This document shows, in pieces, positions 32,899-42,869 of a DNA stretch of 64,000 bases. The position numbers were made by a program, and so were the translations under genes. Under the pieces are notes generated by a model. That model made no database searches and was not told the origin of the DNA. It saw only the letters and a program-made list of their open reading frames with translations. Position 1 is the first letter of the stretch; each line of letters opens with the position of its first letter. Source of the DNA: Sorex araneus (Eukaryota > Chordata > Mammalia > Eulipotyphla > Soricidae); NCBI RefSeq assembly GCF_027595985.1, contig NC_073303.1, positions 19,724,770-19,788,769 of the forward strand, written 5' to 3'.

Positions 32899-33840
32899 TT
32901 ATTATTTTTTATTTATTATTATTATTTTTTTATTGAATCACCATGTGGAAAGTTACAAAGTTCTCAGGCTTAAGTCTCAGTTATACAGTGATCGAACACC
33001 CATCCCTTCACCAGTGCACATATTCCACCACCAAGAACCCCAGTATACCTCCCATCCCCCCCACTCCCCGCCTGTGTAGGTTATAATTTTCACTTTACTT
33101 TCTCCTTACTTTAATTACATTCAATATTTCAACAAAAACCTCACTATTATTGTTTGGAGTTTCCCCCCCGCAAATCAGACCTGCTGAAAAGGAAGCATTT
33201 AATAATTTATTTTCCATTGCTGAGAATGAAGAGATATGAGGTTTGGGATTTCTGTATTTTAGTATTGTAGTGGGCTGGAGTGATAGCACAGTGGTTGAGC
33301 TTTCGCCTTTCACTCAGCCAACCCGTGTTCGATTCCTCTGCCCCTCTCAGAGAGCCTGGCATACTCTCCATACTGAGAGTATGGAGCCCGCATGGCAGAG
33401 CCTGGCAAGCTACCCGTGCGTATTGGATATGCCAAAAACAGTAACAATAAGTCTCTCAATGAGAGACGTTACTGGTGCCCACTCAAACAAATTGATGAGC
33501 AACGGGATGACAGTGACAGTGACAGTGACAGTATTTTAGTAACTAAGTCCAGGGAAATTTCTGCCAGAAATTGCATCATTGCAAGCTCGTACTTCTCTTT
33601 AGTGGTCCTTATAATATGGCGGTCGCCACGCTGCCCCTTCCGGAAAGGAAAAGCTGAGAGAGAAAAACCTTTCCCCTCCTGGGGCGACACGGGGCTGTGG
33701 CTTAGTTCACAGTCTAGAGACACTTCTGCAAGAAGCTGCTGGTGCCAAAAGTAGAAAGGTGGCCTCCGGGATCATGGTCATTCAGCAACAAAGAGGCTGC
33801 ACACGTGTGGCCGCTTGGGTCACATTTGGGCGGAGAGCCA
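32899..33840 (-). mobile_element. Composite retroposon CR (antisense), with nested SINE-G
   Basis: The 3' end is at left ('attgaatcaccatgtggaaa'); the CR body follows the SINE ('tccagggaaatttctg', complement of 'gactgtgaactaagcc', 'tataatatggcggtcg'). TSD agaatattgtgtt at 32886-32898 and at about 33841-33853. A tail of TATT repeats lies at the left. Confidence 0.92.
33271..33531 (+). repeat. SINE-G nested in composite CR
   Basis: The 3' end has the best-preserved terminal repeat (four GTGACA-type units). TSD tattgtag / tattttag. The empty site is visible in the related composite at 31793-31812, where 'ctaaaata' is uninterrupted. Confidence 0.94.
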
Positions 33841-33854
33841 GAATATTGTGTTCA

Positions 33855-34248
33855 GGTGGCATAGCTACAATCATGTTTATGTTTTCGATGTACAAAGTTG
33901 CTATACTGTCACCACCACCCAAATTACCTCAGGCCTTGCACCACTGTGCTTATGCTACTTCATTTGACCCAGTCTCTGGGCATTCATGATCTCTTTTTGG
34001 TCTTGGATAGTAGGAGCCACTTTTAACTTAAATCTTCGTGTGTCACATTCTGTCTGGGTATCAGCGTTTCTGGAAGGAACCGACAGGATACAAAGAGCCA
34101 GACTTCAGAGATCCTAGAATTTGCAACATTTTTTCCTCCTACGGCAGAACGTCTCTGATGTCCGTAAATTCGCCACGAGAGGGCGCTTTGACTCTTGCTT
34201 TTGAATCTACAGTTTTTCCCTGCTGATTCAAGTTGGAATCTTGCATCC
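33855..34248. other. Unassigned sequence
   Basis: No repeat family recognised; immediately upstream of the element C insertion. Confidence 0.35.
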
Positions 34249-34264
34249 AGAGTTGGAGATATTC

Positions 34265-34428
34265 CAAAGGGGATGGGAATTCCTGAAATATGGCGGTGGG
34301 AAGATGTAATGGTGCTGGCATTCGTGTTCGAATATTGAATGTAATCGAAGGTTGTGAACTACTTTAAAACATAAAATAAAATAAAATAAAATAAAATAAA
34401 ATAAAATAAAATAAAATAAAATAAAAAC
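34265..34428 (+). mobile_element. Element C 3' end, 5'-truncated, AAAAT tail
   Basis: 'gcggtgggaagatgtaatgg', 'tgttcgaatattgaatgtaa' and 'ttgtgaactactttaaaac' match 46607-46680. The tail is (AAAAT)n at 34371-34425. TSD cagagttggagatatt / cagagttggtgatatt. Confidence 0.9.
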
Positions 34429-34635
34429 AGAGTTGGTGATATTATGTGGTAGGTAGGGCTCAAAAAATGCTCCCCCGTACAATAATGGTGCCCTGCGTCT
34501 CAGTAACAAGCGGGGTGATGGGGAGAGCTATGGTGGATTCGAATTTTATGAGGAAACGGTTGGTAATTTTGTGAGAACAGGCGCTCTGGGCTCTGCTTCT
34601 CAGCCTTAGCATGTGGGGTTAAGAGTGTGACTGGC

Positions 34636-34814
34636 GGGGCTGGAGCGATAGCACAGCGGGGAGGGCGTTTGCCTTGCACGCGGCCAACCCAGATTCGAAT
34701 CCCAGCATCCCATATGGTCCCCTGAGTACCGCCAGGGGTGATTCCTGAGTGCAGAGCCAGGAGTAACCCCTGTGCATCGCTGGGTGTGACCCCCCAAAAA
34801 AAAGCAAAAAAAAA
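34636..34814 (+). repeat. SINE-A
   Basis: Full-length copy with an interrupted A-tail. TSD agtgtgact on both sides. Confidence 0.93.
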
Positions 34815-34949
34815 AAAGTGTGACTTGGCGTACTAGATGCCACATTGACAGATATCCAGGAGAACCCACACGGGCATGTCAGGCTGGCTGTCACCAGGTA
34901 GATTGAGTCTATGGAAGAGAAGGGCAGACAAATGCTTTCTGTTTATTTA

Positions 34950-35085
34950 TTTGTTTGTTGTCTGCACCCATCTGTGCTCAGGGTGTACTCCTGGAATCAC
35001 CCCTGATGGTACTCAGGGGACAGTATATGGTGCCAGGGATTAAACTGGAGTCAGCCTTAACCCCTGGACTATCTCTCCAGCCCCT
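34950..35085 (-). repeat. SINE-A (antisense), shortened
   Basis: 'gcacccatctgtgctcaggg', 'gtgccagggattaaactgga' and 'gactatctctccagcccc'. Part of the body and head is missing. Confidence 0.8.
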
Positions 35086-35089
35086 GACA

Positions 35090-35840
35090 AATGTTTTTTG
35101 AAAGTATAAACACACACACATTAAATCTTTAATTACTTAGTGACTAAGCCCTTGGAAACTGTGACTGTTTGATCCAAGACTCATTGATATTAGCAAGAGT
35201 AAAGTTCCTATAGCATATTTTCGGCCACAAACGTCACCCGACTTCTAAATGAAAACCCTCAGCACTCCTAATATTTGGCCACATTTATGCATTTATTCCT
35301 TTTCTAACAAACTTGTTCTGTGCATGGCTGGACCTTGTGTCCAGGCGCCTCAGGAATCAATCCTGACTCAACCCACAGCTCCACTCACTCACAGCTTTTC
35401 CACATGCCGCAGACCCAACACCAACAGTTTTGAGACTTGAAGGAAATCTGGATGTTCCGGAGAAGCCACGCAGAGACTTGGGGAAAGCAAGCACAGACAG
35501 TGAACACAGTGGAACTCCGGGGCTTTCCCCCATCAATGCATAATTCTCTAGAGTGATCTAATATGCGTGTGCGTGTCTGTGCTTTAACCTTTCTATCATT
35601 TACCCTCGACTCACCTTCCTCAACCCTTCTGTTAGGAGGGAATGTTGAATGAAAGCTCAACATTAGGACTCTATCAACCTCACACCTTGCTTTTGTGAGG
35701 CATTTAAAATTAGTTCACTAAAAACTTTGTGTCGAGGTTTTTGCATGAATTTAAGCTGTCACTTCTCTGGGATAAAAAGCCCAGCAAATTTGTTGGCTCA
35801 CATGATAGTTACCTGATTTCATTTTTGTTTCTTTTTCTTT
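35090..35840. other. Unassigned sequence
   Basis: No repeat or gene signature recognised. Confidence 0.35.
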
Positions 35841-35845
35841 CCTTT

Positions 35846-36000
35846 TTTTTGGTTTTGGTCCTCACCCTGTGATGCTCAGGACTTTCCTTCAGGCTCTGTG
35901 TACCGGGGTCTTTCCAGGGGTGTGTGTGTGGGGGGGAGAGGTCATCAGGGTGTTGGGGATCAAACTTGAGTCAGCCAAAAGCAAGGCAAGCCCCCCCTTA
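35846..36000 (-). repeat. SINE-A (antisense), diverged
   Basis: 'ggtcctcaccctgtgatgct' to 'ggatcaaacttgagtcagcc'. Contains a private (GT)n/(G)n expansion. Confidence 0.65.
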
Positions 36001-36027
36001 AGCCTTAACTAACCCTATGATTTCCTT

Positions 36028-36234
36028 GTTTTTTTGTTTTTGTTTTGTTTGGGGGCCACACCTGGACGCTCAGGAGTTACTCCTGGCTCTGCAGTTAGGA
36101 ATTATTCCTGGTTGTACTGGGTGGTCGGGTGATGGTGGCGGGGTGGGTGAGGGGACCATAGGGATTTTGGGGATCAAACCAAGGTTGGCTGTATGCAAGG
36201 CAAATGCCTTATGGGCCATACTTGCTCCAGCCCC
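36028..36234 (-). repeat. SINE-A (antisense) with internal GGTGG-rich expansion
   Basis: Body and head present, but about 35 bp of G/T-rich sequence (36121-36153) has expanded between 'ggttgtactg' and 'aggggaccatag'. Confidence 0.82.
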
Positions 36235-36329
36235 AGGATTAGTTTTTGTTGTTTGTTTATTTTAATTGAGGCCTCCAAAGTTATTCATGACTGAGTCATA
36301 TAATGTGGGGGAGAAACAGGACCCAGGAT

Positions 36330-36945
36330 TCATTTTTTAAGAAGCTGCCAAATGTTTTTTTTCCAGAACAAATGTGTCCTTTTGTATTCTCATCAAATAT
36401 GTGATCTAGTTTCTCCACCTCCTGGGGCATTTCCTGTTATCCTGTCTTTTATTTTAGTTATTCTAATGGGTAATGTAGGCTCTCCTGGGGGGGTTAGTTT
36501 ACATATCCCCAATGACTAATGATGCTGAGCATATTTTTATGTGCTTATTTGCCATCTTTTTTCCCTTTAATTAATATTTTTAACCGTGGAATTCTAAATT
36601 ACCTTCATCTATGAAAGGTAAAACATTTTTTTGAAATACGGTTTGCAAATATTTGCTCTCCATCTCTAGCTTTTCATCCTTTATCACTCAGAAAATGCTC
36701 TTAATTTTGATGAAGTCCAATTTATTCACTTTTTCCTTTTCAAAATTCACAGTTCATGATTTGGGTGCCAAATCCGAGAACACCTGTGTAAGCATAGATC
36801 CTGAACACATTCTCTGACTTGATCAAAAAGTTTTTATGCTTTCATGTTTTACGTTTAAGTCCATGATTCATTTTGAGTTAGTTTTTGTATAAGGTGTGAG
36901 ACTTAGATTGAGAATCTGTTTGTATTATTTTATTTTTCAGTTTTG
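36330..36945 (-). repeat. Old L1 (antisense), ORF2 end/3' UTR region
   Basis: In antisense order: 'ttattctaatgggtaatgta', 'ccaatgactaatgatgctga', 'tttgatgaagtccaatttat', 'gtccatgattcattttgagt', 'tttttgtataaggtgtgaga'. This is the classic mammalian L1 order. Long extinct. Confidence 0.85.
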
Positions 36946-36993
36946 GGAGGATCTCAGAAGGTGCTCAGGAGGTCAAGGGACTTTATTGGCGAT

Positions 36994-37136
36994 TCTTTTT
37001 TTTTGGGTCACACCCAGTGATGCTCAGGGGTTACTCCTAGTGGTGCTCGGGGGACCATATGGGATGTTGGGAATCGAACCTGGGTTGGCCACATGCAAGG
37101 CAAACGCCCTCCCTGCTGTGCTATCACGCCATCCCC
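36994..37136 (-). repeat. SINE-A (antisense), deleted body
   Basis: Jumps from 'caggggttactcctag' to 'tggtgctcgggggaccatat', losing about 30 bp. It shares the short-body form with the copy at 1291, possibly independently. Confidence 0.88.
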
Positions 37137-37139
37137 TAG

Positions 37140-38035
37140 TGGGGCTTTCCCGCCAGGCTGGCAGTTTAGCACAAGGAACTGAAATCTCTTCTTTGGTTTT
37201 CTCAACACCTTCCTGAATTTTTTCCTTATTTGCCTTGCACATAATTTCTAGGAGTGTCCATTGTACTTTTGAAGAAGGTATAGGCAGGGAAAAGTACAAC
37301 TCCGTTATCCCAGGAGAGGAACCCAATGTTCCTTATTTTAAGTGAAGAAGTTGATCCATAATGTTCTCTCACAACCCTTTCCACTGAAAAGCAAAACAAA
37401 CAAACAACAACCAAGCTGTCACTTCCAGCCCATTCTAAAGAGGTTTTCTAGTTCTGATGTAATACTGTATCCACTCATCCCCACTGGTCCTGACTGAGAA
37501 GAAACAAAGGAATGTTCTGGAAATGGTATCCTGTCAGTCACTGCTCTGGGTTGTTGTAAGGTGTTGTGAGGTGGTGATGACTTGGAGATGAAACAATCGC
37601 ACTTGAGAGTCCAGATAGATGTGTTTTGTTTTTAGTCCAGAAACTCCCAAGTTAGACACCGTGAACAAAAAAATGTTTGATCCCCACATGAGTGTAAAAT
37701 CACCCTTATCTGGAACCACAGGCTCTTTCCATCCCAAGGACATTCTCATGACATTAAATTGGGTACTTAAACGTTGCCAATAAAAGCTGACTTGACTATC
37801 CAATTGGAGAATTCTTCCGCATCCTGTTTTCAAGCTCATATCCCAAACACCATGGCTGGGTACTGAACCGTGGCAGGCCCACACACAGCGCAGTGAAACA
37901 AAGTGTTCAAATGTGAGCTCAAGCCTCGCTGCTAATTTCCTGCTTAATACAAACATGTGAAATTGTTTCACTCAGCCCGAGTTTCTTCCTCACCTGGACA
38001 GATCTCTCACAGCCTGCAGCAACTCCGCACTTGTA
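37140..38035. other. Unassigned single-copy sequence
   Basis: An antisense frame of 145 codons (37534-37971) has no recognisable domain and no supporting features. Treated as chance. Confidence 0.4.
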
Positions 38036-38318
38036 GAAATACTGGGAAATAGTACAGGGATTAAGGTTATGTCTTGGCCAAGCCTGGTTTAACTCTTGCA
38101 CCACTGGGATTCCTCACATATCTCAGTGGGGCCGGGGGCAGCCCTCCAGGTTCTCAGGTGTTGGGGTGGCCCGAATAATCCCCAGTTTTGCAAGGTCCTA
38201 GCAGCACAGAATTCTTGGGATGCTCAGGTCCTGCACAGTTGTCTGAAAGTCGCCAGCACTGGTCCTTGAGTCCCCTGAATGCTGCTTCTGAGACTCCTCA
38301 AATATATAGCACTGGAGC

Positions 38319-38560
38319 ACTGTTGTCCCGTTGTTCATCGATTTGCTTGAGTGGGCACCAGTTATGTCTCTATTGTGAGACTTGTGGTTACTGTCTTTGG
38401 CATATCGAATATGCCACGGGGAGCTTGCCAGGCTCTGCTGTGTGGGCAGGATACTCTCGGTAGCTTGCCAGGCTCTCCGAGAGGGATAGAGGAATTGAAC
38501 CCGGGTTGGCTGTGTGCAAGGTGAACGCCCTACCCGGGTTGGCCACGTGCAAGGCAGGTG
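38319..38560 (-). repeat. SINE-G (antisense) with duplicated head segment
   Basis: Full antisense body. 'cccgggttggc...gtgcaagg' occurs twice at 38499-38556, a short tandem duplication of the tRNA-like head. Confidence 0.88.
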
Positions 38561-38564
38561 AAAA

Positions 38565-39065
38565 TATTCACATTTCTTAAGTCAATATAGGATTCAATAC
38601 AGAATTCAATACAGAATTCACTTCCAGTTTGGAAAATTCAGAGGTCATGGGATGAGAAGACTGAGGGAGATGGTGAATAAAGGGCTCGAAGGTGGAGTTT
38701 GAGGGGGTTCGAGAGGCATTTATGATGTCTTAAAGGATTCAGAAGGAAAATGTACAAAACAGGTGAAGTCATGGGGAGGGGGTATGATGGTCACCCCAAT
38801 CATTAAGCGAGGGATAGAGACAAACAGGAGGTCCCAGCAAGTGGAAGGAGAGAGGCCACCAGGAAATCCTTGTCCTGATGAGTCTCAACCCAACTGAGGA
38901 GCAAAGCACAGTCAAGCACAAAGCAACTGGACTTAGGGAGATTGATACCCTCACTCTTCATAGGGTGAACTTTGACCTGGCCAGCAGCTCTCCTCATTGT
39001 CTTTGACACGGTCACTACTTCTCTGGGTCTGCTCAGACAGTCATTGAATTTTTATTTATTTTAAA
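38565..39065. other. Unassigned sequence
   Basis: Short direct repeat 'atacagaattca' at about 38598-38622; otherwise featureless. Confidence 0.35.
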
Positions 39066-39072
39066 TCCTTTC

Positions 39073-39187
39073 TTTGTTGCTTGGGGTCACATCCGGTGAT
39101 GCTCAGGGGACCATAAGAGGTGCCTGGATCAAACCTAGGTTGACTGTGTGCAAGGCAAAGCGCCCTACCCACTGAGCTACCAGCCCC
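39073..39187 (-). repeat. SINE-A (antisense), deleted body
   Basis: 'ggggtcacatccggtgatgc' joins directly to 'tcaggggaccataagagg'. The head complement is intact. Confidence 0.8.
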
Positions 39188-39439
39188 CTCACACCCCACA
39201 CTGCTTTTTAACAAGAACTTACACTGCAGTTTTCTCATATGGTCCTGCTTATGACTCTTTCTTGATGATGTATTTGCTGCCTCATCACCTGCTGCTGGAT
39301 AAACTTCAGTTTGAAGCCTCATGAATAACCCGGAGTGACCTCTAACCATCAGCAGCTGGCGTGGTAACTGCTTCTTTCCAAGGAAGGGCTCGTTTAAAGG
39401 ATCATGGCCAGGTATGCCAGCTGGGTGGGACTGCAACTG

Positions 39440-39800
39440 AGACTGGGTTGAATAAACAACAGTTACTTTCTACATCTGGAGACTGAAAAATCTCCCCCTC
39501 TTCCTCTAGGTAGTTTTCAGGATTGGTTTCTTATGAGACCCTCGTTTTGCAGATGTTTTTTCTTGCACTGTCCTCATTTGCTGTAACTGCTAATGTGGAT
39601 TCTGAGTCTAGGGGTGGGGAGAGACTTCCGTGTCTTTAAGTCATCGGATAAGGACATCCATGCCATCAGGTTAGGTCTTATCACTTCCTTCAACAAACTA
39701 TCCCTCTAATGGCTTTATCTCCAGGTACTGTCACATGAGGGGATATGGCTTCAACATGTGACTCTTGGGGGTTGGGGACATAGTTTTGTCAATAACAGGA
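39440..39800 (+). repeat. Ancient mammalian repeat, family not assigned (copy 2)
   Basis: 'ttttgcagatgttttttctt', 'cacttccttcaacaaactat', 'ctttatctccaggtactgtc' and 'gcttcaacatgtgactcttg' follow the same ancient repeat class as 16395-16610 (LTR/MaLR-like). Confidence 0.5.
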
Positions 39801-39894
39801 CAAAGTGGGATTCACCTCCACAGGGGAAAATATCTAGAAAAATAAAATGGGGTTTCTTCATATTCTCACTAATGTAGTTTCAATGACTCAGTGA

Positions 39895-39975
39895 GGGCTA
39901 GGGATTTTGTTCAGTTGTGGAGCATGTGGTTTACATGTGTGGAGCCCTGGGTTTATTCCCCAGCATGACAAACCC
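39895..39975 (+). repeat. tRNA-Ala-like short repeat
   Basis: 'agggctagggattttgttca', 'gtggagcatgtggtttacat' and 'gccctgggtttattccccag' form a tRNA-Ala-like head, closer to rodent ID-type sequence than to the shrew SINEs. A cytosine run and (CA)14 at 39979-40006 follow. Confidence 0.5.
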
Positions 39976-40009
39976 CCCTACACACACACACACACACACA
40001 CACACATGT

Positions 40010-40480
40010 TGAATGGGATATTTACACATGCCACAAATAATAGATTAGTCACCTTCAATCAGTTTTGCCCACATATCATAGTAATGTTGGCATGTTTCTG
40101 TTAGTGTGTGCCAAAAACTCTCTTTCCCTGCACTGGTGAGTTCTTGGGAATTGTCTGAACGATTTGCATACAAAACTCAGTAGATTAAAAGTTGGAGCTC
40201 ACTGCAGAGATAAAATAAAGTAGGTGGGTCTGGTTCTCCCCCCCTCCCCAGATGTCCAGGCCTCCCTTTTGCCCATCATACGTGATAAGCTGAAAAAGAT
40301 AAAATTTATGGTCTGGTGTATTAAAAATATGAATTAAAATGATCTTTTTAATTTTTTGCAATACTGGGGAATCTGCAGCTTTGTTTTCAGCGCCAGGGAA
40401 CCCAGGGCCTCACCCAAAGCTGTGCTCTACCACAGCACCACATTCTTGATGGTAAACAAATACTTACACTTTAAAACAAA
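40010..40480. other. Unassigned sequence
   Basis: No repeat or gene recognised. Confidence 0.35.
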
Positions 40481-40487
40481 ATCACTA

Positions 40488-40686
40488 AGGGGCCAGAGAG
40501 ATAGGGCAGCATGTCGGGAGCCTGCCTTGCACGCAGTCTGCCTGGGTGTGATTCCTGGCACCCCACCTGGCCCTCCAAGTCTCACCAGGCCTGAAATGAT
40601 CCCTGGCAACAGAACCAGAAGTAAATCCTGAGCACCATCCAGTGTGGCCCAGGAAGCAAATAAATAAATAAACAAAATAAAATAAA
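40488..40686 (+). repeat. SINE-A, diverged
   Basis: 'ggggccagagagatagggca', 'gcctgccttgcacgcagtct', 'cagaagtaaatcctgagc' and an AAAT tail. Confidence 0.8.
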
Positions 40687-40854
40687 GTTGCCATCAGCTA
40701 TCTAATTATTATTTTAAAAATATAAACTCTGAAAGGGTGAGACCGCCCCCAATGAGCACTGTGGCCAGGAGCACCGTGACTAAGAGTATGACCCCAGCTG
40801 ACGTTTTAATATAGTCAGCAAATACCGAAACCTGAGGTTGCAAACACCGTTGTG

Positions 40855-40859
40855 TGCGT

Positions 40860-40912
<53 letters not shown>
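40855..40912. repeat. (GT)n microsatellite
   Basis: About 27 GT units with one TATG interruption. Confidence 0.95.
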
Positions 40913-40915
<3 letters not shown>

Positions 40916-41290
40916 CCTGGTAATATTCACAATATCAACTGGGGAAAGGGAAGGAGAAAAAAATGAAAGTGAAAAGAGGAAAAAGAAAAAAGTTCTTTTT
41001 TTCAATGAACATAAGTTTCAAGTTGCTTCTTTTATTCTCCTTCAGAATACATTTTTGTTCTGTTCCCCCAGAAACATTAAAACACTTGATTAAAACACCA
41101 CATTGAAACACTCTTCTTTTAATTTTAATTACTTCATATATCTATAACTGAATAATACTTATTTTTAGAGCTCAGTATTTATTTTTAGGCAGGGTGAAAG
41201 AACTATTCGTACTTTATCAACAAACTGTAAACATTGAAAGAAACACAGGAACAGAAGAAACAGAAACACAGAAAACAAAGAAAAGTATTT

Positions 41291-41462
41291 CTTTTTTTTT
41301 GCTTTTTGGATCACACTCGGCGATGCTCAGGGGTTATTCCTGGCTCTGCGCTCAGGAATTACTCCTGGCGGTGCTCAGGGACCATATGGGATGCTGGGAA
41401 TCGAACCTGGGTTGGCCGCATGCAAGGCAAACGCCCTACCACTGTGCTATCGCTCCAGCCCC
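41291..41462 (-). repeat. SINE-A (antisense)
   Basis: Well-preserved copy with B box complement 'gaatcgaacctgggttgg'. TSD about 'agtatttctttt' / 'agcatttcttttt'. Confidence 0.92.
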
Positions 41463-41751
41463 AAGCATTTCTTTTTGTTGCAGAAAAGCACTTAGTTCCT
41501 TAAGTCTGAATCACATTCTAAGAATCACATGACCGTCTCACTGAAAATTCCTTTTGGTGACTTATTTATCAGCTAATAAATCTATTAGGACTGTCACGTT
41601 TGTTAAAACCAAGTTGGAGATTGCACTGTGCTTATATTCAACCCTGAGAAATATTACACCCCAGTACCACACCCTTCATATGCTGGGCACGGGGGAGAGT
41701 CTTTCTTGGTAAAGAGAGAGAAGGGGGGGTTGGGGGAGAAGCGCAGAGTTT

Positions 41752-41992
41752 GGAGAGAGAGAGGGAGAGAGAGAGAGAGACAGAGACAGACCGAGAGACA
41801 GAGAGAGACAGAGAGACAGAGAGAGACAGAGACAGTGTGTATGTACAGGAGTAAAGCACTTTCCTTGCACACAGCAGAGCTGGGTTCAATCCCCAGCACC
41901 AAGCCCAAAGCCAGGAACAATTTCAGAGAGAGAAAGAGACAGAGAGACAAAGAGACAGAGACAAAGGGAGATGGAGACGAAAAGAGAGAGAC
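41752..41992. repeat. (GA)n/(GACA)n purine tracts flanking a SINE-A remnant
   Basis: 41752-41838 and 41925-41992 are GA/GACA repeats. Between them 'cactttccttgcacacagca' and 'gggttcaatccccagcacc' are a decayed SINE-A head. Confidence 0.85.
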
Positions 41993-42129
41993 GAGTATAG
42001 GAAAAGGTGAACTTGGATCTCAGGTGACAAAGGTGTTTCCCTAGTCAGGCCTCTGAACTGCTTCCCCGGCAGACCCTGTGCCCAGTTTGAAGTATGTGGG
42101 CATAAGCAGCATGTTACAGAGTAGGGAGG

Positions 42130-42310
42130 TGAGGGTGTGAATTCCACCCACCAAGCCCTGCCAGTGTGACGCTGGGCAAAGTGTACCATCTTGCGAAACC
42201 TGTTTCTTTCCGGGTAAGAGGTGATAGTGAAGGGTGCTCATTACCTCGGGGTGCTGGAAAGAATCCGTGAGCCTATGGTTGAGGGCATAAAACAAAGTGC
42301 CAGGGACTGA
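42130..42310 (+). repeat. MIR-like fragment (sense)
   Basis: 'gtgacgctgggcaaagtgta', 'gaaacctgtttctttc', 'gctcattacctcggggtgct' and 'ataaaacaaagtgccaggga' parallel the MIR core and 3' half. Confidence 0.6.
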
Positions 42311-42477
42311 AAGGCAGAAACACTAACAAAAAAATATTCTATTCTGCTCCCCTCCCTTACCCCTCACCCCTTCCCCTTCCGGTCCAGTGGCCTTTCACCC
42401 CTCGGGGCTACTTCTCTTCCACACACTCTGCAAGGATGACCTTACGCGGTCTCCCAGCCACTCCCGTGAGGGATGGG

Positions 42478-42600
42478 CTTTTATTATGACCACCATACAA
42501 TGAAGAACTTGAGGCTCCGAGGAGAAGACAGCTCGAAAGTTCCAGCTGGAAACAGATGGCAGAGTGTGGACTCAGGTAGGCAGCCTGCGCTTCTAAGCCA
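42478..42600 (-). repeat. MIR fragment (antisense), ancestor of the minisatellite
   Basis: 'ttttattatgaccaccatac', 'aacttgaggctccgaggag', 'agatggcagagtgtggactc' and 'aggtaggcagcctgc' are the antisense MIR order (tail to head). Confidence 0.65.
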
Positions 42601-42866
42601 AGGAAGAGTGTGGACTCAGGTAGGCAGCCTGCGCTTATAAGCCAAGGAAGAGTGTGGACTCAGGTAGGCAGCCTGCGCTTCTAAGCCAAGGAAGAGTGTG
42701 GACTCAGGTAGGCAGCCTGCGCTTCTAAGCCAAGGAAGAGTGTGGACTCAGGTAGGCAGCCTGCGCTTCTAAGCCAAGGAAGAGTGTGGACTCAGGTAGG
42801 CAGCCTGCGCTTATAAGCCAAGGAAGAGTGTGGACTCAGGTAGGCAACCTGCGCTTCTAAGCCAAG
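42561..42866. repeat. 44-bp minisatellite, 7 units
   Basis: Units begin 'agagtgtggactcaggtagg' at 42561, 42605, 42649, 42693, 42737, 42781 and 42825. Copies 2 and 6 read ttataa where the others read ttctaa; copy 7 has 'gcaacc'. The unit is nearly invariant, so it is young. Confidence 0.98.
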
Positions 42867-42869
42867 ACC

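Noticed and set aside
33600..33720. CpG-containing segment as a gene promoter
   Set aside because: It lies inside a TSD-flanked composite retroposon and is repeated at 31.56 and 2.2 kb, so any promoter belongs to the element.
37534..37971. 145-codon antisense frame
   Set aside because: No similarity recognised, no flanking splice or promoter signals that distinguish it from chance.
38038..38190. Decayed SINE-A head
   Set aside because: 'actgggaaatagtacaggga' resembles a head, but the B box and body cannot be followed with confidence.
42561..42866. Possible CRISPR-like array of 44-bp repeats
   Set aside because: The units are directly adjacent with no spacers, in a mammalian genome, and derive from a MIR. 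It is a minisatellite.
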